Assembly (NCBI RefSeq): GCF_900106515.1
Contig: NZ_FNWF01000003.1
Coordinates: 1,240,001-1,304,000, forward strand
Source of the DNA: Peptoniphilus lacydonensis
GTDB taxonomy: Bacteria; Bacillota; Clostridia; Tissierellales; Peptoniphilaceae
Direction: 5' to 3'
Length of the DNA stretch: 64,000 nucleotides
How positions within the stretch are numbered: position 1 is the stretch's first letter; each line of letters opens with the position of its first letter. The notes under the pieces are model-generated. The model saw only the letters and a list, made by a program, of their open reading frames with translations. It searched no databases and was not told the DNA's origin. Positions 42,979-52,372 of this stretch are shown here, piece after piece. The position numbers were made by a program, and so were the translations under genes.

Positions 42979-43595
42979 CTTTTCCATTTAAGATTTTTGT
43001 AGCCTTTTTTGTTTACTTTTGAATTTATTAAAAATTTCTTTTCTACAAGGCTTAACATATATTTGTCATCTTTGTAGGAATCGGAGTATCCACGAGAATT
43101 TTCATAGTCGATTTCTATATTTTCTTTTTCAAAAATTTCTTTTATGTTTTTGACTTTTATATTTTTTTTATTATTTTCTTTTAAGATTTTAAAGTTTTCG
43201 TCTAAGTCAGTTCCAATTATATAATCGAAGGGAAAGATTTCTGCTACGTATTTTAAATAATTTGTGGCTGATGCGGAGCATAAAACTCTTATCGCATCGC
43301 TGTGGGCATTAAATTCTTCGTAAAATTCTTCAAAGAAGTATTTTGGATAGAGATATTCTGTTACAAAAGCTTTAAGTTCATCTTCTGAAAAATATTTTAT
43401 GACAGAAACCATTTCATTTTTCATTATTTTAAAATTTCTTTTTATTTTTGAAAGTATAAAAGAATATATAAATTTTAAAATTGTTGTAAAAAGATTTATT
43501 TTTTTATGAATAAGAGCGTATTTATAAAGTTTAAAAATTGATTCGCAGTCCACTACTGTTTTGTCAAAATCGTATAATACAACTTTTCTTTTCAA
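42969..43595 (-). CDS. HAD-superfamily phosphatase (IB subfamily)
   Basis: A 208-residue hydrolase. Motif I DFDKTVVDCE carries the nucleophile Asp and acid Asp; motif II is in LCSASATNYL; the Lys and motif III region is in SRGYSDSYKDDKYML. The layout is that of the phosphoserine-phosphatase-like HAD-IB group (helical cap after motif I). Lys-rich tail. Minus strand, GAGGTGAG ribosome site; it diverges from dinB. Substrate unknown. Confidence 0.85.
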   Translation of the reverse strand: MKRKVVLYDFDKTVVDCESIFKLYKYALIHKKINLFTTILKFIYSFILSKIKRNFKIMKNEMVSVIKYFSEDELKAFVTEYLYPKYFFEEFYEEFNAHSDAIRVLCSASATNYLKYVAEIFPFDYIIGTDLDENFKILKENNKKNIKVKNIKEIFEKENIEIDYENSRGYSDSYKDDKYMLSLVEKKFLINSKVNKKGYKNLKWKRKN

Positions 43596-43609
43596 ATTCT
43601 CACCTCAAT

Positions 43610-43624
43610 AGAATTATACCAAAT
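43610..43624 (-). promoter_or_regulatory. Extended -10 promoter of the HAD gene
   Basis: Minus-strand TTTGGTATAAT (TG-G-TATAAT) just upstream of the gene, back to back with the dinB promoter. Confidence 0.5.
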
Positions 43625-43646
43625 TGTATTCATTATAAAAAGTATG

Positions 43647-43655
43647 TGATATACT
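43647..43655 (+). promoter_or_regulatory. Extended -10 promoter of dinB, close to the start codon
   Basis: TG-A-TATACT with TATACT at 43650-43655. The expected transcription start (about 43661-43663) coincides with the GTG/ATG start codons, so the message may be leaderless. Confidence 0.55.
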
Positions 43656-43662
43656 AGTTGTG

Positions 43663-44715
43663 ATGTTTATGGAAAATATTATTCATGTAGATATAGATGC
43701 TTTTTATGCTTCTGTTGAGGAATTAGATGATAAAAGTTTAATAGGTAAACCAGTAGTCGTAGGTGGCAAGAGCAATCATGGCATTGTAACTACGGCTAAT
43801 TATGTTGCGAGAAAGTATGGAATTCATTCGGCTATGCCAATGTATATGGCGAAAAATCTTTGTGATCATTTGATTATAATGCCCATGAGAAGGGATAGGT
43901 ATCTTGAGAAGTCTCGTGAAGTTTTTGATGTTTTAAAAACATATACAAAGGTGATAGAAAAAGTTTCTATTGATGAAAGCTATCTAGATATAGAAGGTCT
44001 TGGTTATGATGAAAATATTGTCTATGAAATTCAAAAAGATGTCTATAATAGGACAGGTCTAAATGTCAGTATTGGCATGAGTTATAATAAGTTTTTGGCT
44101 AAACTTGCAAGTGACTGGAACAAGCCTAAGGGAATAATGATTATTAAAAAAAGAGATATCCCAGAGATTTTATTTCCTCTAGACATTAGAAAAGTTCATG
44201 GGATTGGAAAGAAGTCTGAGAAAAAACTTAGAAATATTGGGATAAATACTGTGGAAGAGCTTTACTCTCTATCCTATGATTTTTTGGTCAGTATGTTTAA
44301 GAAAAGTGGCGAAGAAATTTACAATAGAATAAGGGGAATTGATAATAGAAAAGTTACGCCAAATACTGTTAGGAAAAGTCTTGGGACTGAGACGACTTTT
44401 GAAGTTACAAGCAAAAGAGATGAATTAATAGGATATTTAAAAGAATTTTCTCATGAAATCTCTGAAGACTTAATTGTAAAGGAAATTTCAGGTTATACTC
44501 TCACTCTAAAAATGAAAAATGAAGATTTTAAGGTAAAGACGAGGTCGAAGACTTATGAAAAAGCAATTTATGCAGAAGATGATATTTATAAAAAGAGTCT
44601 TGAAATTTTTGACGAAGCCTATGGTGGCGAGAAGTTGAGGCTAATTGGAATAACAATTTCTAATTTAGCTGATTTAAGTATACGACAACTTAGTTTTTTT
44701 AAAGGGGAAGAATAA
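43663..44715 (+). CDS. dinB: DNA polymerase IV (Y-family translesion polymerase)
   Basis: Low-fidelity polymerase of about 350 residues that bypasses lesions. Catalytic acidic residues are in HVDIDAFYASVEEL and SIDESYLDIEGLG; helix-hairpin-helix VHGIGKKSEKKLRNIGI binds DNA; the end IRQLSFFKGEE is a beta-clamp-binding QLxxF motif. The start may be 43660 (GTG), 43663 or 43669 (ATG); no ribosome site precedes any of them, and the promoter -10 lies right before, which suggests a leaderless transcript. A thioesterase gene follows at once. Confidence 0.95.
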   Translation: MFMENIIHVDIDAFYASVEELDDKSLIGKPVVVGGKSNHGIVTTANYVARKYGIHSAMPMYMAKNLCDHLIIMPMRRDRYLEKSREVFDVLKTYTKVIEKVSIDESYLDIEGLGYDENIVYEIQKDVYNRTGLNVSIGMSYNKFLAKLASDWNKPKGIMIIKKRDIPEILFPLDIRKVHGIGKKSEKKLRNIGINTVEELYSLSYDFLVSMFKKSGEEIYNRIRGIDNRKVTPNTVRKSLGTETTFEVTSKRDELIGYLKEFSHEISEDLIVKEISGYTLTLKMKNEDFKVKTRSKTYEKAIYAEDDIYKKSLEIFDEAYGGEKLRLIGITISNLADLSIRQLSFFKGEE

Positions 44716-45141
44716 ATGGAAAAAATGAATTTAAAGGAATTATTTGAAAAAGATAATTATGTAAAGAGTAGCAACATGGAGTTTGTAAAATTAGAAGGTG
44801 ATAATTTAGTTTTAAAGATGAATCCAAATAAAAATCAAATGAATGCTTACAATATCTTACATGGTGCACAGATGTTTTCGCTAATGGACACCGCAGCAGG
44901 ATGTCTTTGTATAATTAATGGTAAAAAAGCTGTAACATTAGATTCAAGCATAAATTTTATTGCAAGTTCTGTTTTGGGTGAAGAAGTTTTTTCTAAAACA
45001 AAAATTATTCACTTGGGTAGAAGTACAGCAGTGGTTGAAGTAGAAGCCCATACTAACAAAAAATTATTAGCAAAGGGAAGTTTTACTCTTTTTGTTGTTG
45101 ATGAGATGAAAATTTCTGGAAATGAATTTTTGAATAATTAA
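44716..45141 (+). CDS. PaaI-type hotdog-fold thioesterase
   Basis: A 141-residue acyl-CoA thioesterase-like protein. YNILHGAQMFSLMDTAAGCLCI is the conserved hotdog helix with the HG and Asp seen in PaaI; LDSSINFIASSVLGEEVFSKTKIIHLGRS TAVVEVE is the strand core. The ATG directly follows the dinB stop, with GGGGA inside the end of dinB. A strong terminator follows. Confidence 0.88.
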   Translation: MEKMNLKELFEKDNYVKSSNMEFVKLEGDNLVLKMNPNKNQMNAYNILHGAQMFSLMDTAAGCLCIINGKKAVTLDSSINFIASSVLGEEVFSKTKIIHLGRSTAVVEVEAHTNKKLLAKGSFTLFVVDEMKISGNEFLNN

Positions 45142-45153
45142 TTTATTAAAAAA

Positions 45154-45185
45154 TGGGACAGGTAAGATAGCCTGTCCCAAAATTT
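45154..45185. terminator. Bidirectional terminator
   Basis: TGGGACAGG / CCTGTCCCA perfect 9-bp stem with an 8-nt loop and A/T tracts on both sides; it separates the thioesterase from the convergent minus-strand operon. Confidence 0.9.
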
Positions 45186-45643
45186 TAATTAAATAACTTC
45201 ATGAAGAAATCGCCCATTAAACTTGATATTAAAAATGTGCCTATGATCACAAAAATTGAAACTATGATGCCTTTTAAGCCAACTTTTTTAAAGGCACCCC
45301 AGTCTTTCCCAATTATAACTCCTGCATAGGCAAGTATTGGAGTTATAATTGCATTTAGATTAATATTATTGACATAGAAGACTACATTTTCTGAAAAAGG
45401 TGATATTGGTGATGCAACTAAAATTGCAATAATTGAAATCCAAAGGACTGCTGAAATTTTTTCTAGGGGAACTAAAAAGGATAATGTATAGCCCAAAATA
45501 CATATAGTTGCCAAAATAAGAAGACCTGGTAAGGATTCTTCTAGTGAAAAATCGTATCCAATTATATTGCAGGCACAAGTCATTATTATTGTTAATACTA
45601 ATGCTATAATGATATTTGGAATTTGTGTTTTTAATTTTTCCAT
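45185..45643 (-). CDS. Small membrane protein, partner of the DUF3100 protein
   Basis: A 152-residue protein with about five hydrophobic helices (IIIALVLTIIMTCACNIIG, LLILATICILGYTLSFLV and others). It shares one base with the stop of the upstream DUF3100 gene, so the two are translated together. The look suggests one half of a two-part transporter. I do not recognise a named family with certainty. Third gene of the M20 peptidase unit. Confidence 0.75.
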   Translation of the reverse strand: MEKLKTQIPNIIIALVLTIIMTCACNIIGYDFSLEESLPGLLILATICILGYTLSFLVPLEKISAVLWISIIAILVASPISPFSENVVFYVNNINLNAIITPILAYAGVIIGKDWGAFKKVGLKGIIVSIFVIIGTFLISSLMGDFFMKLFN

Positions 45644-46437
45644 TATTTATCTTCTCCTTTTTTTCTTTTAAGTTTAGAATATAAAAATTCTGTTATAGGA
45701 AGTCCCAAGAATATTCCAAGAGGAAGTGCAATTACACTTGATATTAAATTGGAAAGTCCCGCAAAAGCAGTCATTTGTGATTCAAGTTCTGGATAATTTG
45801 CGATAAGAGCAGAAAGGCCAGCTGTCATCATTGAAGCAGAACCAGCACCTGTGCCCATTGCTGCAGCAATAGGAGAAATAATTCCAAGGCTTATTGCAAT
45901 TGAAGAAATAATACTCATAACTATTGGACCCAAAATTGTTCCAATAATGTATACTGCCATTACGCCTCTAAATTCAGCAGATTCTGCACCATAAGTATCT
46001 TGAATTAGTCCTACATTTGCTTCTCTACTAAGAGCGTGACACATTCCAACGGATTCTCTTTTAAGGCCTAGTGCAAGAGCTATCGGAAGGGAAATGATTA
46101 TAGTTCCAAGGTTTCCAAAATTTTGAAGTACAAGTGCAAGCCCAGCTTTTTTAATTTCTTCTAGCTGAGAGCCGCTGGCAACTCCAAGTTTTGCAATTAA
46201 GAGCGCAAGTCCTATTCCCATCATCAAGTTTGCATTCTCAGAACTTTCTTTCTTTACAATTTTTAAAGGAGACATATAAAAGGCGAACATCATAAGCATT
46301 GACCAAATAAGAGGAGAAAATACAATGTTTATGCTACCTATTTTAAGAGTCTTTGCTCCAATTATTTCAGCCAATATTGCTAGAATAAGAACTGAAATAT
46401 GAAGTTTATAATCTTTTTTTAAATTTGTTTTATTCAT
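45643..46437 (-). CDS. DUF3100 membrane protein
   Basis: A 264-residue protein with about eight hydrophobic segments. The phrases LMMGIGLALLIAKLGVASG, GMCHALSREANVGLIQDTYG and MGTGAGSASMMTAGLSALI match my recollection of the DUF3100 family, which is usually found with M20 peptidases. The conserved SREAN/TYG segment and the GTGAGSASM loop are plausible substrate-site elements. Likely part of an amino-acid or peptide transporter. Confidence 0.75.
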   Translation of the reverse strand: MNKTNLKKDYKLHISVLILAILAEIIGAKTLKIGSINIVFSPLIWSMLMMFAFYMSPLKIVKKESSENANLMMGIGLALLIAKLGVASGSQLEEIKKAGLALVLQNFGNLGTIIISLPIALALGLKRESVGMCHALSREANVGLIQDTYGAESAEFRGVMAVYIIGTILGPIVMSIISSIAISLGIISPIAAAMGTGAGSASMMTAGLSALIANYPELESQMTAFAGLSNLISSVIALPLGIFLGLPITEFLYSKLKRKKGEDK

Positions 46438-46445
46438 AATTTCAC

Positions 46446-47624
46446 CTATTTTAAAAAGTCAAAAGCAGTGGCAACAAAGATTGAAACACCCTTGTAAAAT
46501 TCTTTTTCGTCTAAATCAAATTTAGAGTTGTGATTGGGATAATATTTTCCGTCTTTAGCAGGAGCTAAATTTGATAAAAATAGAAATGTTCCAGGAACTT
46601 CTTTTAAATAAAATGCCATATCTTCTCCACCCATTGTTGGAGCAGAAAGATCAAATATGTCTTCTGGAAAAAGTTCAGCAGTAATTTTTTTTACATAATT
46701 TGTAAAAGCTGGATCATTATTTAAAACTGGATAAAATCTAGTGTATTTTGTTTCGGCAGATCCACCATAAGTTTTTGCAATGCCATCTGCAATTTCACCA
46801 ATTCTATTTTCAATTAAATCTCTAGTATTTTCGTCTAAGGCTCTTGCAGTACCTAGCATATTGACTTCATCTGGAATAATATTTTGAGTTGTGCCGCCAT
46901 TTATTTTACAAACAGAAATTAGTGCCCTTTCAATTGGAGCGATTTCTCTTGAAACTATTTTTTGAAGACCCATTAGAATTTCTCCAGATATAATAATTGG
47001 GTCTACAGTCATTTGAGGATTAGCTCCGTGACCACCCTTGCCCTTAACTTTTATAGAAAAAATATCCATAGAAGCCATAAGTTCCTTTTCTTTAAATCCA
47101 ATAGAACCTTGTGGCATATCAGAAAGTTTTCCGCCATGCATTCCAATTATGTGATCTACCTTTGGATTTTCTAAACAGCCTTCTCTTATCATAGGTTCTG
47201 CACCGCCGGGAACTTCTTCGCCTGGTTGAAAGATAAATTTAACAGCACCTTTAAATTTATCTTTATTTTCATTTATTATTTTAGCAGCGGTAAGGGCAAT
47301 TGCAGTGTGTGAATCATGACCGCAGGCGTGCATATTACCTTCGTGAGTAGACATAAAACTTAGTCCAGTTTCTTCTTTTATAGGAAGGGCATCCATGTCA
47401 GCTCTTATAGCGAGGCATTTTCCATCTTCTTTTCCATAAATAGTTGCCACAATACCATTTCCATTCACAAATTCCTTATAAGAAATTCCAAATTCATCTA
47501 ATTTTTCTTTTACATATTTAACTGTCTTTGGGAGGTTAAGTTCAAGTTCAGGAATTTTGTGAAGTTCTCTTCTCATTTCGATACACAAAGCTTCATTTTC
47601 TTTAGCGAGTTTAATAATATCCAT
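46446..47624 (-). CDS. M20-family amidohydrolase (aminoacylase / hippurate hydrolase-like)
   Basis: A 392-residue zinc peptidase of the M20D group. Metal ligands and catalytic residues appear in MHACGHDSHTAIAL, FQPGEEVPGGAEPMI, IGMHGGKL and TMGGEDMAFYL; RADMDALPIKEETGL is the family opening. It hydrolyses N-acyl amino acids or similar amides. The start at 47624 (MDIIKLAKE) has GGAAAGG 9 bp upstream; an in-frame ATG at 47642 precedes the site. Followed by the two membrane genes, so imported N-acyl amino acids or dipeptides are likely substrates. Confidence 0.9.
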   Translation of the reverse strand: MDIIKLAKENEALCIEMRRELHKIPELELNLPKTVKYVKEKLDEFGISYKEFVNGNGIVATIYGKEDGKCLAIRADMDALPIKEETGLSFMSTHEGNMHACGHDSHTAIALTAAKIINENKDKFKGAVKFIFQPGEEVPGGAEPMIREGCLENPKVDHIIGMHGGKLSDMPQGSIGFKEKELMASMDIFSIKVKGKGGHGANPQMTVDPIIISGEILMGLQKIVSREIAPIERALISVCKINGGTTQNIIPDEVNMLGTARALDENTRDLIENRIGEIADGIAKTYGGSAETKYTRFYPVLNNDPAFTNYVKKITAELFPEDIFDLSAPTMGGEDMAFYLKEVPGTFLFLSNLAPAKDGKYYPNHNSKFDLDEKEFYKGVSIFVATAFDFLK

Positions 47625-47764
47625 TTTAATCATCCTTTCCATGTTTTATAAAACATTAAAATAATGTATAAAAATAAAACTATTTTATGTTTAAAGGGTA
47701 TTATAGATTAATTTTTTTAAAATGTCCAATTATTTTGGAATATATTTTGTATTGTAAAATCACA

Positions 47765-47789
47765 TAAAAAAGCGAGGATTTCTTCTCGC
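47765..47789 (-). terminator. Terminator of the FNT gene
   Basis: GCGAG / CTCGC stem with an 8-nt loop, followed on the minus strand by six T. Confidence 0.75.
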
Positions 47790-47809
47790 AAGTTGACTAA
47801 AATTAAATT

Positions 47810-48571
47810 TTATTTTTGGTTTGTGCTTCCCAAAACATTATAAGTTAAAGCAACTAAAAATCCTCCAATAATATTTCCTATTGTGACTGGTATTAAATTT
47901 TTTAAAATTAATCCGAATCCAAATTCTGGATTTAAAATTTTTGTGAGTGCAAAACAAGTCATATTTGCAATACTATGTTCAAAACCAAGACTTACAAAGG
48001 CAAATATACACCAAAAAATCATAATTAATTTAGAAGTATCAGAAATTTTTCTAGAACAAATTAAAACTGCAAGACAAACTAAAATATTGCACATAATTCC
48101 CTTAAATAAAAGTATAGAAAAATTAAAGCTAGTTTTGCCTGTTGCAAGTTTTAAAAGTGCACGATTAAATTCATCTGAAACACCAGTCATTGAAAATAAA
48201 AGTGATATTAAAATTGAGCCCAAAAGATTTCCAATGTAAGAAAAAAATAAGATTTTTAAAAGCATTGATGTATCAATTTTTTTGTTCATTTTTCCAATAT
48301 TTGTCACAAGAACATTTCCCGTAAAAAGTTCCCCACCTGCAAATATAACAAAAGAAAGAGCAAGGGAGAATACAAATCCATTGATAAATTTTACAATTGG
48401 AATAGATAGAGAAGAAAAGACGCTTGCTGAAAGTGTCATAATTAAAAGTCCCATTCCAATAAAAAATCCTGCAAGAACAGAAGCAACCATATACTTGAAG
48501 AGTGAATCGTCAAGCAGATTTTTCTTTGTGCAAGCAGAATTAGTTAGTCCAGTTATTATATCTTTGTACAT
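47810..48571 (-). CDS. Formate/nitrite transporter (FNT) family channel
   Basis: A 253-residue pentameric channel with six hydrophobic helices. Segments SLFKYMVASVLAGFFIGMG, GGELFTGNVLVTN, GFEHSIANMTCFAL (the central conserved His) and TIGNIIGGFLVAL are FNT marks. It moves formate, nitrite, lactate or hydrosulfide depending on the subgroup, which cannot be told here. GAGGTG ribosome site on the minus strand; single gene. Confidence 0.92.
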   Translation of the reverse strand: MYKDIITGLTNSACTKKNLLDDSLFKYMVASVLAGFFIGMGLLIMTLSASVFSSLSIPIVKFINGFVFSLALSFVIFAGGELFTGNVLVTNIGKMNKKIDTSMLLKILFFSYIGNLLGSILISLLFSMTGVSDEFNRALLKLATGKTSFNFSILLFKGIMCNILVCLAVLICSRKISDTSKLIMIFWCIFAFVSLGFEHSIANMTCFALTKILNPEFGFGLILKNLIPVTIGNIIGGFLVALTYNVLGSTNQK

Positions 48572-48628
48572 ATTACACCTCTTGAATAATTAATTTCCTC
48601 ATTAATTATATCAAAAAGAGTTTTCTTT

Positions 48629-50053
48629 TCAATCTATGATAGTATTTTTATCACTATCTAAAGTGAATTTTTTAGAGTCAATTCCTGCAACTATTATTTG
48701 GACTATTGGCATTAATAGATTGAAGAATAAAAAAGGAATATATGCCTTTGTAGCAACTCCCAGAACAGAAGACATATAAACTCCGCAAGTATTCCATGGT
48801 ATCATTGCAGATGTTACAGTACCTCCCGATTCCAATGTGGAGGATAGTAGTTTTGGATGAAGGTTTCTATCTCTATATTCATTTTTAAACATTCTTCCTG
48901 GCACAACAATAGATATATATTGCTCTGGCATTGATGCATTTGTGAATATACAAGTTAATATTGTTGCTGTGACAATTCCCACTGTTGATTTTATTTTGTG
49001 CAAGAATTTTTTTACTATGGCTTCAAGTATTCCTGTTTCTTCTGCAATTCCACCAAACATCATTGCAATTATAGTAAGGGATATAGAGGACATCATATTG
49101 TTTAGTCCACCTGTTGTTAAAAGTTTGTCAACAGATTCCACATTTGTATTTGAAACAAAACCATTTAATGCAGCAGATAATATATCGCCAAAGTTAACTT
49201 TTTGATAAATTGGACCTAAGAATGCAGCGACAATAATGCCAAGGCTAATTCCAGGAAGTGCAGGTACTTTTGCTGCAATGGAAACAACAACTACAATTGG
49301 TGGAATTAATAGTATGGGGCTAATGTTAAAATTATTTTTTAGACCATTAGTTATAATGTTTATACTAGATAAATCCGCAGAAGTATTTTTGTACTTTGTA
49401 GATAAAAATCCAAAAATAATAAGAGTTATAGCGTAAGTTATGAGGGTAGGCTTTAACATTGCCTTTATGTGAGTAAAAACATCGGTACCTGCCATGGCAG
49501 GTGCAAGGTTTGTAGTGTCAGATAGGGGACTCATTTTGTCACCAAAATATGCACCAGATAGAATTGCACCTGCTGTAATAGGTGCAGGAATGCCAAGGCC
49601 TTTTGCAATACCCATAAGAGCAATGCCCATCGTTCCGGCAGTCCCCCAACTTGTACCTGTAGCTAGGGAAGTTATGGATGCAATTAAAACTGTGGCTACT
49701 AAAAAGAATGATGGTTTTAATATTAAAAGACCATAATAAATCATAGTTGGGACAACACCGCAAAGTATCCATATACCAATTAAAACTCCTATTATCGCAA
49801 GTATTATAATAGATTGCATTGCTTGGGAGATTCCCTTTATCATTGAATTTTCTATAAACTTCCAACTGTATCCAATTTTAAGACCTACTATGGAAGCGAT
49901 AAGTACTCCAATTAACATAGGGATATGTGGAGATTCTTTGTATTTAATTATGCTTATAAACATTATTATAACAAGGAAGGCAAATGTAAATACAGCTTCG
50001 CCAAAGGTTGCCTTTCTAATATTGTAATTTTTATTGTGAATATTTTTGTTCAT
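48629..50053 (-). CDS. nhaC: NhaC-family Na+/H+ antiporter
   Basis: A 474-residue membrane protein with about 11-12 helices. ATGTSWGTAGTMGIALMGIA and GDKMSPLSDTTNLAPAMAGTD are the hallmark NhaC segments, and MPEQYISIVVPGRMFKNEY and ESGGTVTSAMIPWNTCG follow. Members exchange sodium for protons, or carry organic acids with sodium. Single minus-strand gene, GAGGTG ribosome site. It diverges from apt. Confidence 0.93.
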   Translation of the reverse strand: MNKNIHNKNYNIRKATFGEAVFTFAFLVIIMFISIIKYKESPHIPMLIGVLIASIVGLKIGYSWKFIENSMIKGISQAMQSIIILAIIGVLIGIWILCGVVPTMIYYGLLILKPSFFLVATVLIASITSLATGTSWGTAGTMGIALMGIAKGLGIPAPITAGAILSGAYFGDKMSPLSDTTNLAPAMAGTDVFTHIKAMLKPTLITYAITLIIFGFLSTKYKNTSADLSSINIITNGLKNNFNISPILLIPPIVVVVSIAAKVPALPGISLGIIVAAFLGPIYQKVNFGDILSAALNGFVSNTNVESVDKLLTTGGLNNMMSSISLTIIAMMFGGIAEETGILEAIVKKFLHKIKSTVGIVTATILTCIFTNASMPEQYISIVVPGRMFKNEYRDRNLHPKLLSSTLESGGTVTSAMIPWNTCGVYMSSVLGVATKAYIPFLFFNLLMPIVQIIVAGIDSKKFTLDSDKNTIID

Positions 50054-50159
50054 ATTACACCTCTAAATGCAAGTTTAACTTAAGATTAAAAATTTAAATA
50101 ATTATACCATATAAAGCTTAAATATTAAAAGTTTTTGGATAAATGGTAAAAAATGATGT

Positions 50160-50165
50160 TATACT
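50160..50165 (+). promoter_or_regulatory. apt promoter -10
   Basis: TATACT 20 bp before the apt start codon, giving a very short leader that contains GGAGG. Confidence 0.4.
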
Positions 50166-50185
50166 ATAAAGGAATGGAGGATGTT

Positions 50186-50695
50186 ATGGAATTAAAAGAT
50201 ACAATTCGTGCAATAGAAAATTATCCAAAGCCTGGCGTAATTTTTAGAGATATCACGACTCTTTTAAAAGATAATTATGCTTTTAAACTTTCAGTGGACG
50301 AAATGGCAGAAAAAATAGATAAAGATGTAGATAAGATCATTGGAATTGAAGCGAGAGGATTTATATTTGGGTCTGCATTAGCTTATAAACTTGGCAAGGG
50401 ATTTATTCCTGTGAGAAAACCAGGAAAGCTTCCTGCGAGTAAGATAAAAGAATTTTATGAACTTGAGTATGGACGAGATTCAATAGAAATACATGAAGAT
50501 GCAATAGAACCTGGAGAAAAAGTTGTAATAGTAGATGACCTTTTGGCAACAGGTGGTACAGCAAAAGCTTGTGTGGATCTTGTAAAGAAGTTAGAAGGAG
50601 AAGTTTCTTCTTTAGTGTTTTTGGTAGAACTTCCAGAACTAAAAGGAAGAGAAGTTTTAGATGGAGAGAAAGTATATTCAGTTATAAAATATTAA
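50186..50695 (+). CDS. apt: Adenine phosphoribosyltransferase
   Basis: Purine salvage enzyme, 169 residues: adenine plus PRPP gives AMP. PRPP loop VVIVDDLLATGGTAKA, GIEARGFIFGSALAYKLG and YPKPGVIFRDITTLLKD are typical. The ATG at 50186 is 5 bp after GGAGG and gives the standard opening; an upstream ATG at 50153 overlaps the promoter. Single gene before the thiamin region. Confidence 0.96.
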   Translation: MELKDTIRAIENYPKPGVIFRDITTLLKDNYAFKLSVDEMAEKIDKDVDKIIGIEARGFIFGSALAYKLGKGFIPVRKPGKLPASKIKEFYELEYGRDSIEIHEDAIEPGEKVVIVDDLLATGGTAKACVDLVKKLEGEVSSLVFLVELPELKGREVLDGEKVYSVIKY

Positions 50696-50719
50696 AAAAT
50701 ATGATTTAAGATTATAAAA

Positions 50720-50748
50720 TTGATTTTAAAATTTACAAATAATATAAT
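50720..50748 (+). promoter_or_regulatory. thiC promoter
   Basis: TTGATT (50720-50725), 17 bp, TATAAT (50743-50748), just before the riboswitch. Confidence 0.65.
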
Positions 50749-50756
50749 AAATAAAC

Positions 50757-50849
50757 TTATGGGAGCAAATTGCTGAGAGGAGTTAACACTCGACCATTTT
50801 ACCTGTTAGGATAATGCCTTGATGGGGAAAAGTAATGCCACTCCTATAA
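50757..50849 (+). ncRNA. TPP riboswitch (THI element) of thiC
   Basis: The P1 stem TTATGGGAG / CTCCTATAA closes an aptamer with the conserved GCTGAGAGG (pyrimidine-binding arm), ACCTGTTAGGATAATGCC and GATGGGGAAA segments. The Shine-Dalgarno AGGAGG lies directly 3' of P1, so control is probably translational: bound TPP would favour a structure limiting thiC translation. Confidence 0.95.
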
Positions 50850-50873
50850 TATTTTTAGGAGGTTTTTTTATTT

Positions 50874-52175
50874 ATGAAATATTCTACTCAAATGGAAGCG
50901 GCAAAGCATGGTTTTGTCACTGAAGAGATGAAGATTGTTGCAGAAAAGGAAAATGTATCTTGTGACTATTTATTAGAGAAAATTGCTTGTGGAGAAATTG
51001 TAATTCCAAAAAACAAAAATCACAAATCAATTTCGCCAGAAGGTATTGGAACTGGACTTAGAACGAAAATTAACGTAAATCTAGGCATTTCTAAAGACCT
51101 AAATGATATTGATATGGAAATGAAAAAAGTAGATATGGCGCTATCAATGGGTGCAGAATCTATTATGGATCTTTCCAATTATGGAAAGACTCAAGAATTT
51201 AGAAAAAGACTAATTGAGAGATCTACTGCAATGATAGGAACTGTACCAATGTATGATGCAGTTGGTTTTTTGGACAAAGGACTTTCTTATATAAAGCCAA
51301 AGGAATTCTTGGAAGTTGTTAGAAATCATGCTGAAAATGGTGTCGATTTTGTTACAATTCATGCTGGTATAAATAGAGCAAATGCAGAAATATTTATGAG
51401 GAATAGACGCGTAAATGAAATTGTTTCACGTGGTGGTTCACTTCTTTTCGGTTGGATGAAGATGAATGACAGAGAAAATCCATTTTATGAATATTATGAT
51501 GAATTATTAGATATATGTCGTGAATATGACGTTACACTTTCTCTTGGAGATTCACTTAGGCCGGGTGGTATTCACGATGCGACAGATCCTTCTCAAATTT
51601 CGGAACTTATAACATTAGGAGAGCTCACGAAGAGGGCGTGGGAAAAAGATGTTCAAGTGATTATAGAAGGTCCTGGGCATGTGCCAATAGGTGATATTGA
51701 AACTAATGTTAAACTTCAAAAGAAACTTTGTCACAACGCACCTTTTTATGTGTTGGGGCCACTTGTTACAGATGTAGCTCCTGGTTATGATCATATTACA
51801 TCAGCCATTGGTGGGGCGATTGCAGCATCTTATGGGGCAGATTTTTTATGTTATGTAACTCCTGCTGAACATTTGAGACTTCCAGATGTAGACGATGTTC
51901 GTGAGGGGATTGTTGCTTGCAAGATTGCAGCTCATGCAGGAGATATTAATAAAATAAAAGAAGCAAGAGAGTGGGATCTTGAGATGAGTAAAAGACGTCA
52001 AAAATTAGATTGGCAAGGTATGTTTGATATTGCTCTTGACAAAGAAAAACCAAGGGAGTACAGAGATTCATCAATTCCAGAAGAAGAGAACACCTGCACT
52101 ATGTGTGGTTCTATGTGTTCTGCAAGGAACATGAATTTAATTCTTGAAGGTAAAGATATAAAAATAAAATTTTGA
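50874..52175 (+). CDS. thiC: Phosphomethylpyrimidine synthase ThiC (short form)
   Basis: Radical-SAM enzyme that turns aminoimidazole ribotide into HMP-phosphate, the pyrimidine part of thiamin. The 433-residue short form lacks the long N-terminal domain of the E. coli protein. The C-terminal iron-sulfur ligands are Cys408, Cys411 and Cys415 (CTMCGSMC, a CX2CX3C spacing). [26 protein letters not shown] and [17 protein letters not shown] are family marks. Directly controlled by the TPP riboswitch. Confidence 0.96.
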   Translation: MKYSTQMEAAKHGFVTEEMKIVAEKENVSCDYLLEKIACGEIVIPKNKNHKSISPEGIGTGLRTKINVNLGISKDLNDIDMEMKKVDMALSMGAESIMDLSNYGKTQEFRKRLIERSTAMIGTVPMYDAVGFLDKGLSYIKPKEFLEVVRNHAENGVDFVTIHAGINRANAEIFMRNRRVNEIVSRGGSLLFGWMKMNDRENPFYEYYDELLDICREYDVTLSLGDSLRPGGIHDATDPSQISELITLGELTKRAWEKDVQVIIEGPGHVPIGDIETNVKLQKKLCHNAPFYVLGPLVTDVAPGYDHITSAIGGAIAASYGADFLCYVTPAEHLRLPDVDDVREGIVACKIAAHAGDINKIKEAREWDLEMSKRRQKLDWQGMFDIALDKEKPREYRDSSIPEEENTCTMCGSMCSARNMNLILEGKDIKIKF

Positions 52176-52247
52176 TTTATTGTAAAGATTTAAATTTATA
52201 AGTTATTTATAGGTGAATGTCAATTATTTTTAAAAATAATATTTTAG

Positions 52248-52256
52248 TGATATAAT
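52248..52256 (+). promoter_or_regulatory. Extended -10 promoter of the thiW operon
   Basis: TG-A-TATAAT (TATAAT at 52251-52256) about 13 bp before the second riboswitch. Confidence 0.6.
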
Positions 52257-52263
52257 TAAATAA

Positions 52264-52350
52264 AAATAAAAGGGAGCTTGTTGACAGGCTGAGAGGAAAC
52301 TAGTAGTTTCGACCGTTTACCTGATTTGGATAATGCCAACGTAGGGATTT
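52264..52350 (+). ncRNA. TPP riboswitch (THI element) of thiW-thiD-thiM/E
   Basis: Contains GGGAGC, GGCTGAGAGG, the long arm with GACC, ACCTGATTTGGATAATGCC and AACGTAGGGA in the canonical order. P1 may be ATAAA / TTTAT. The downstream tract 52373-52385 can pair with 52274-52286 of the aptamer. Confidence 0.95.
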
Positions 52351-52372
52351 ATAAGGCTAAATGTAGCTGCTT

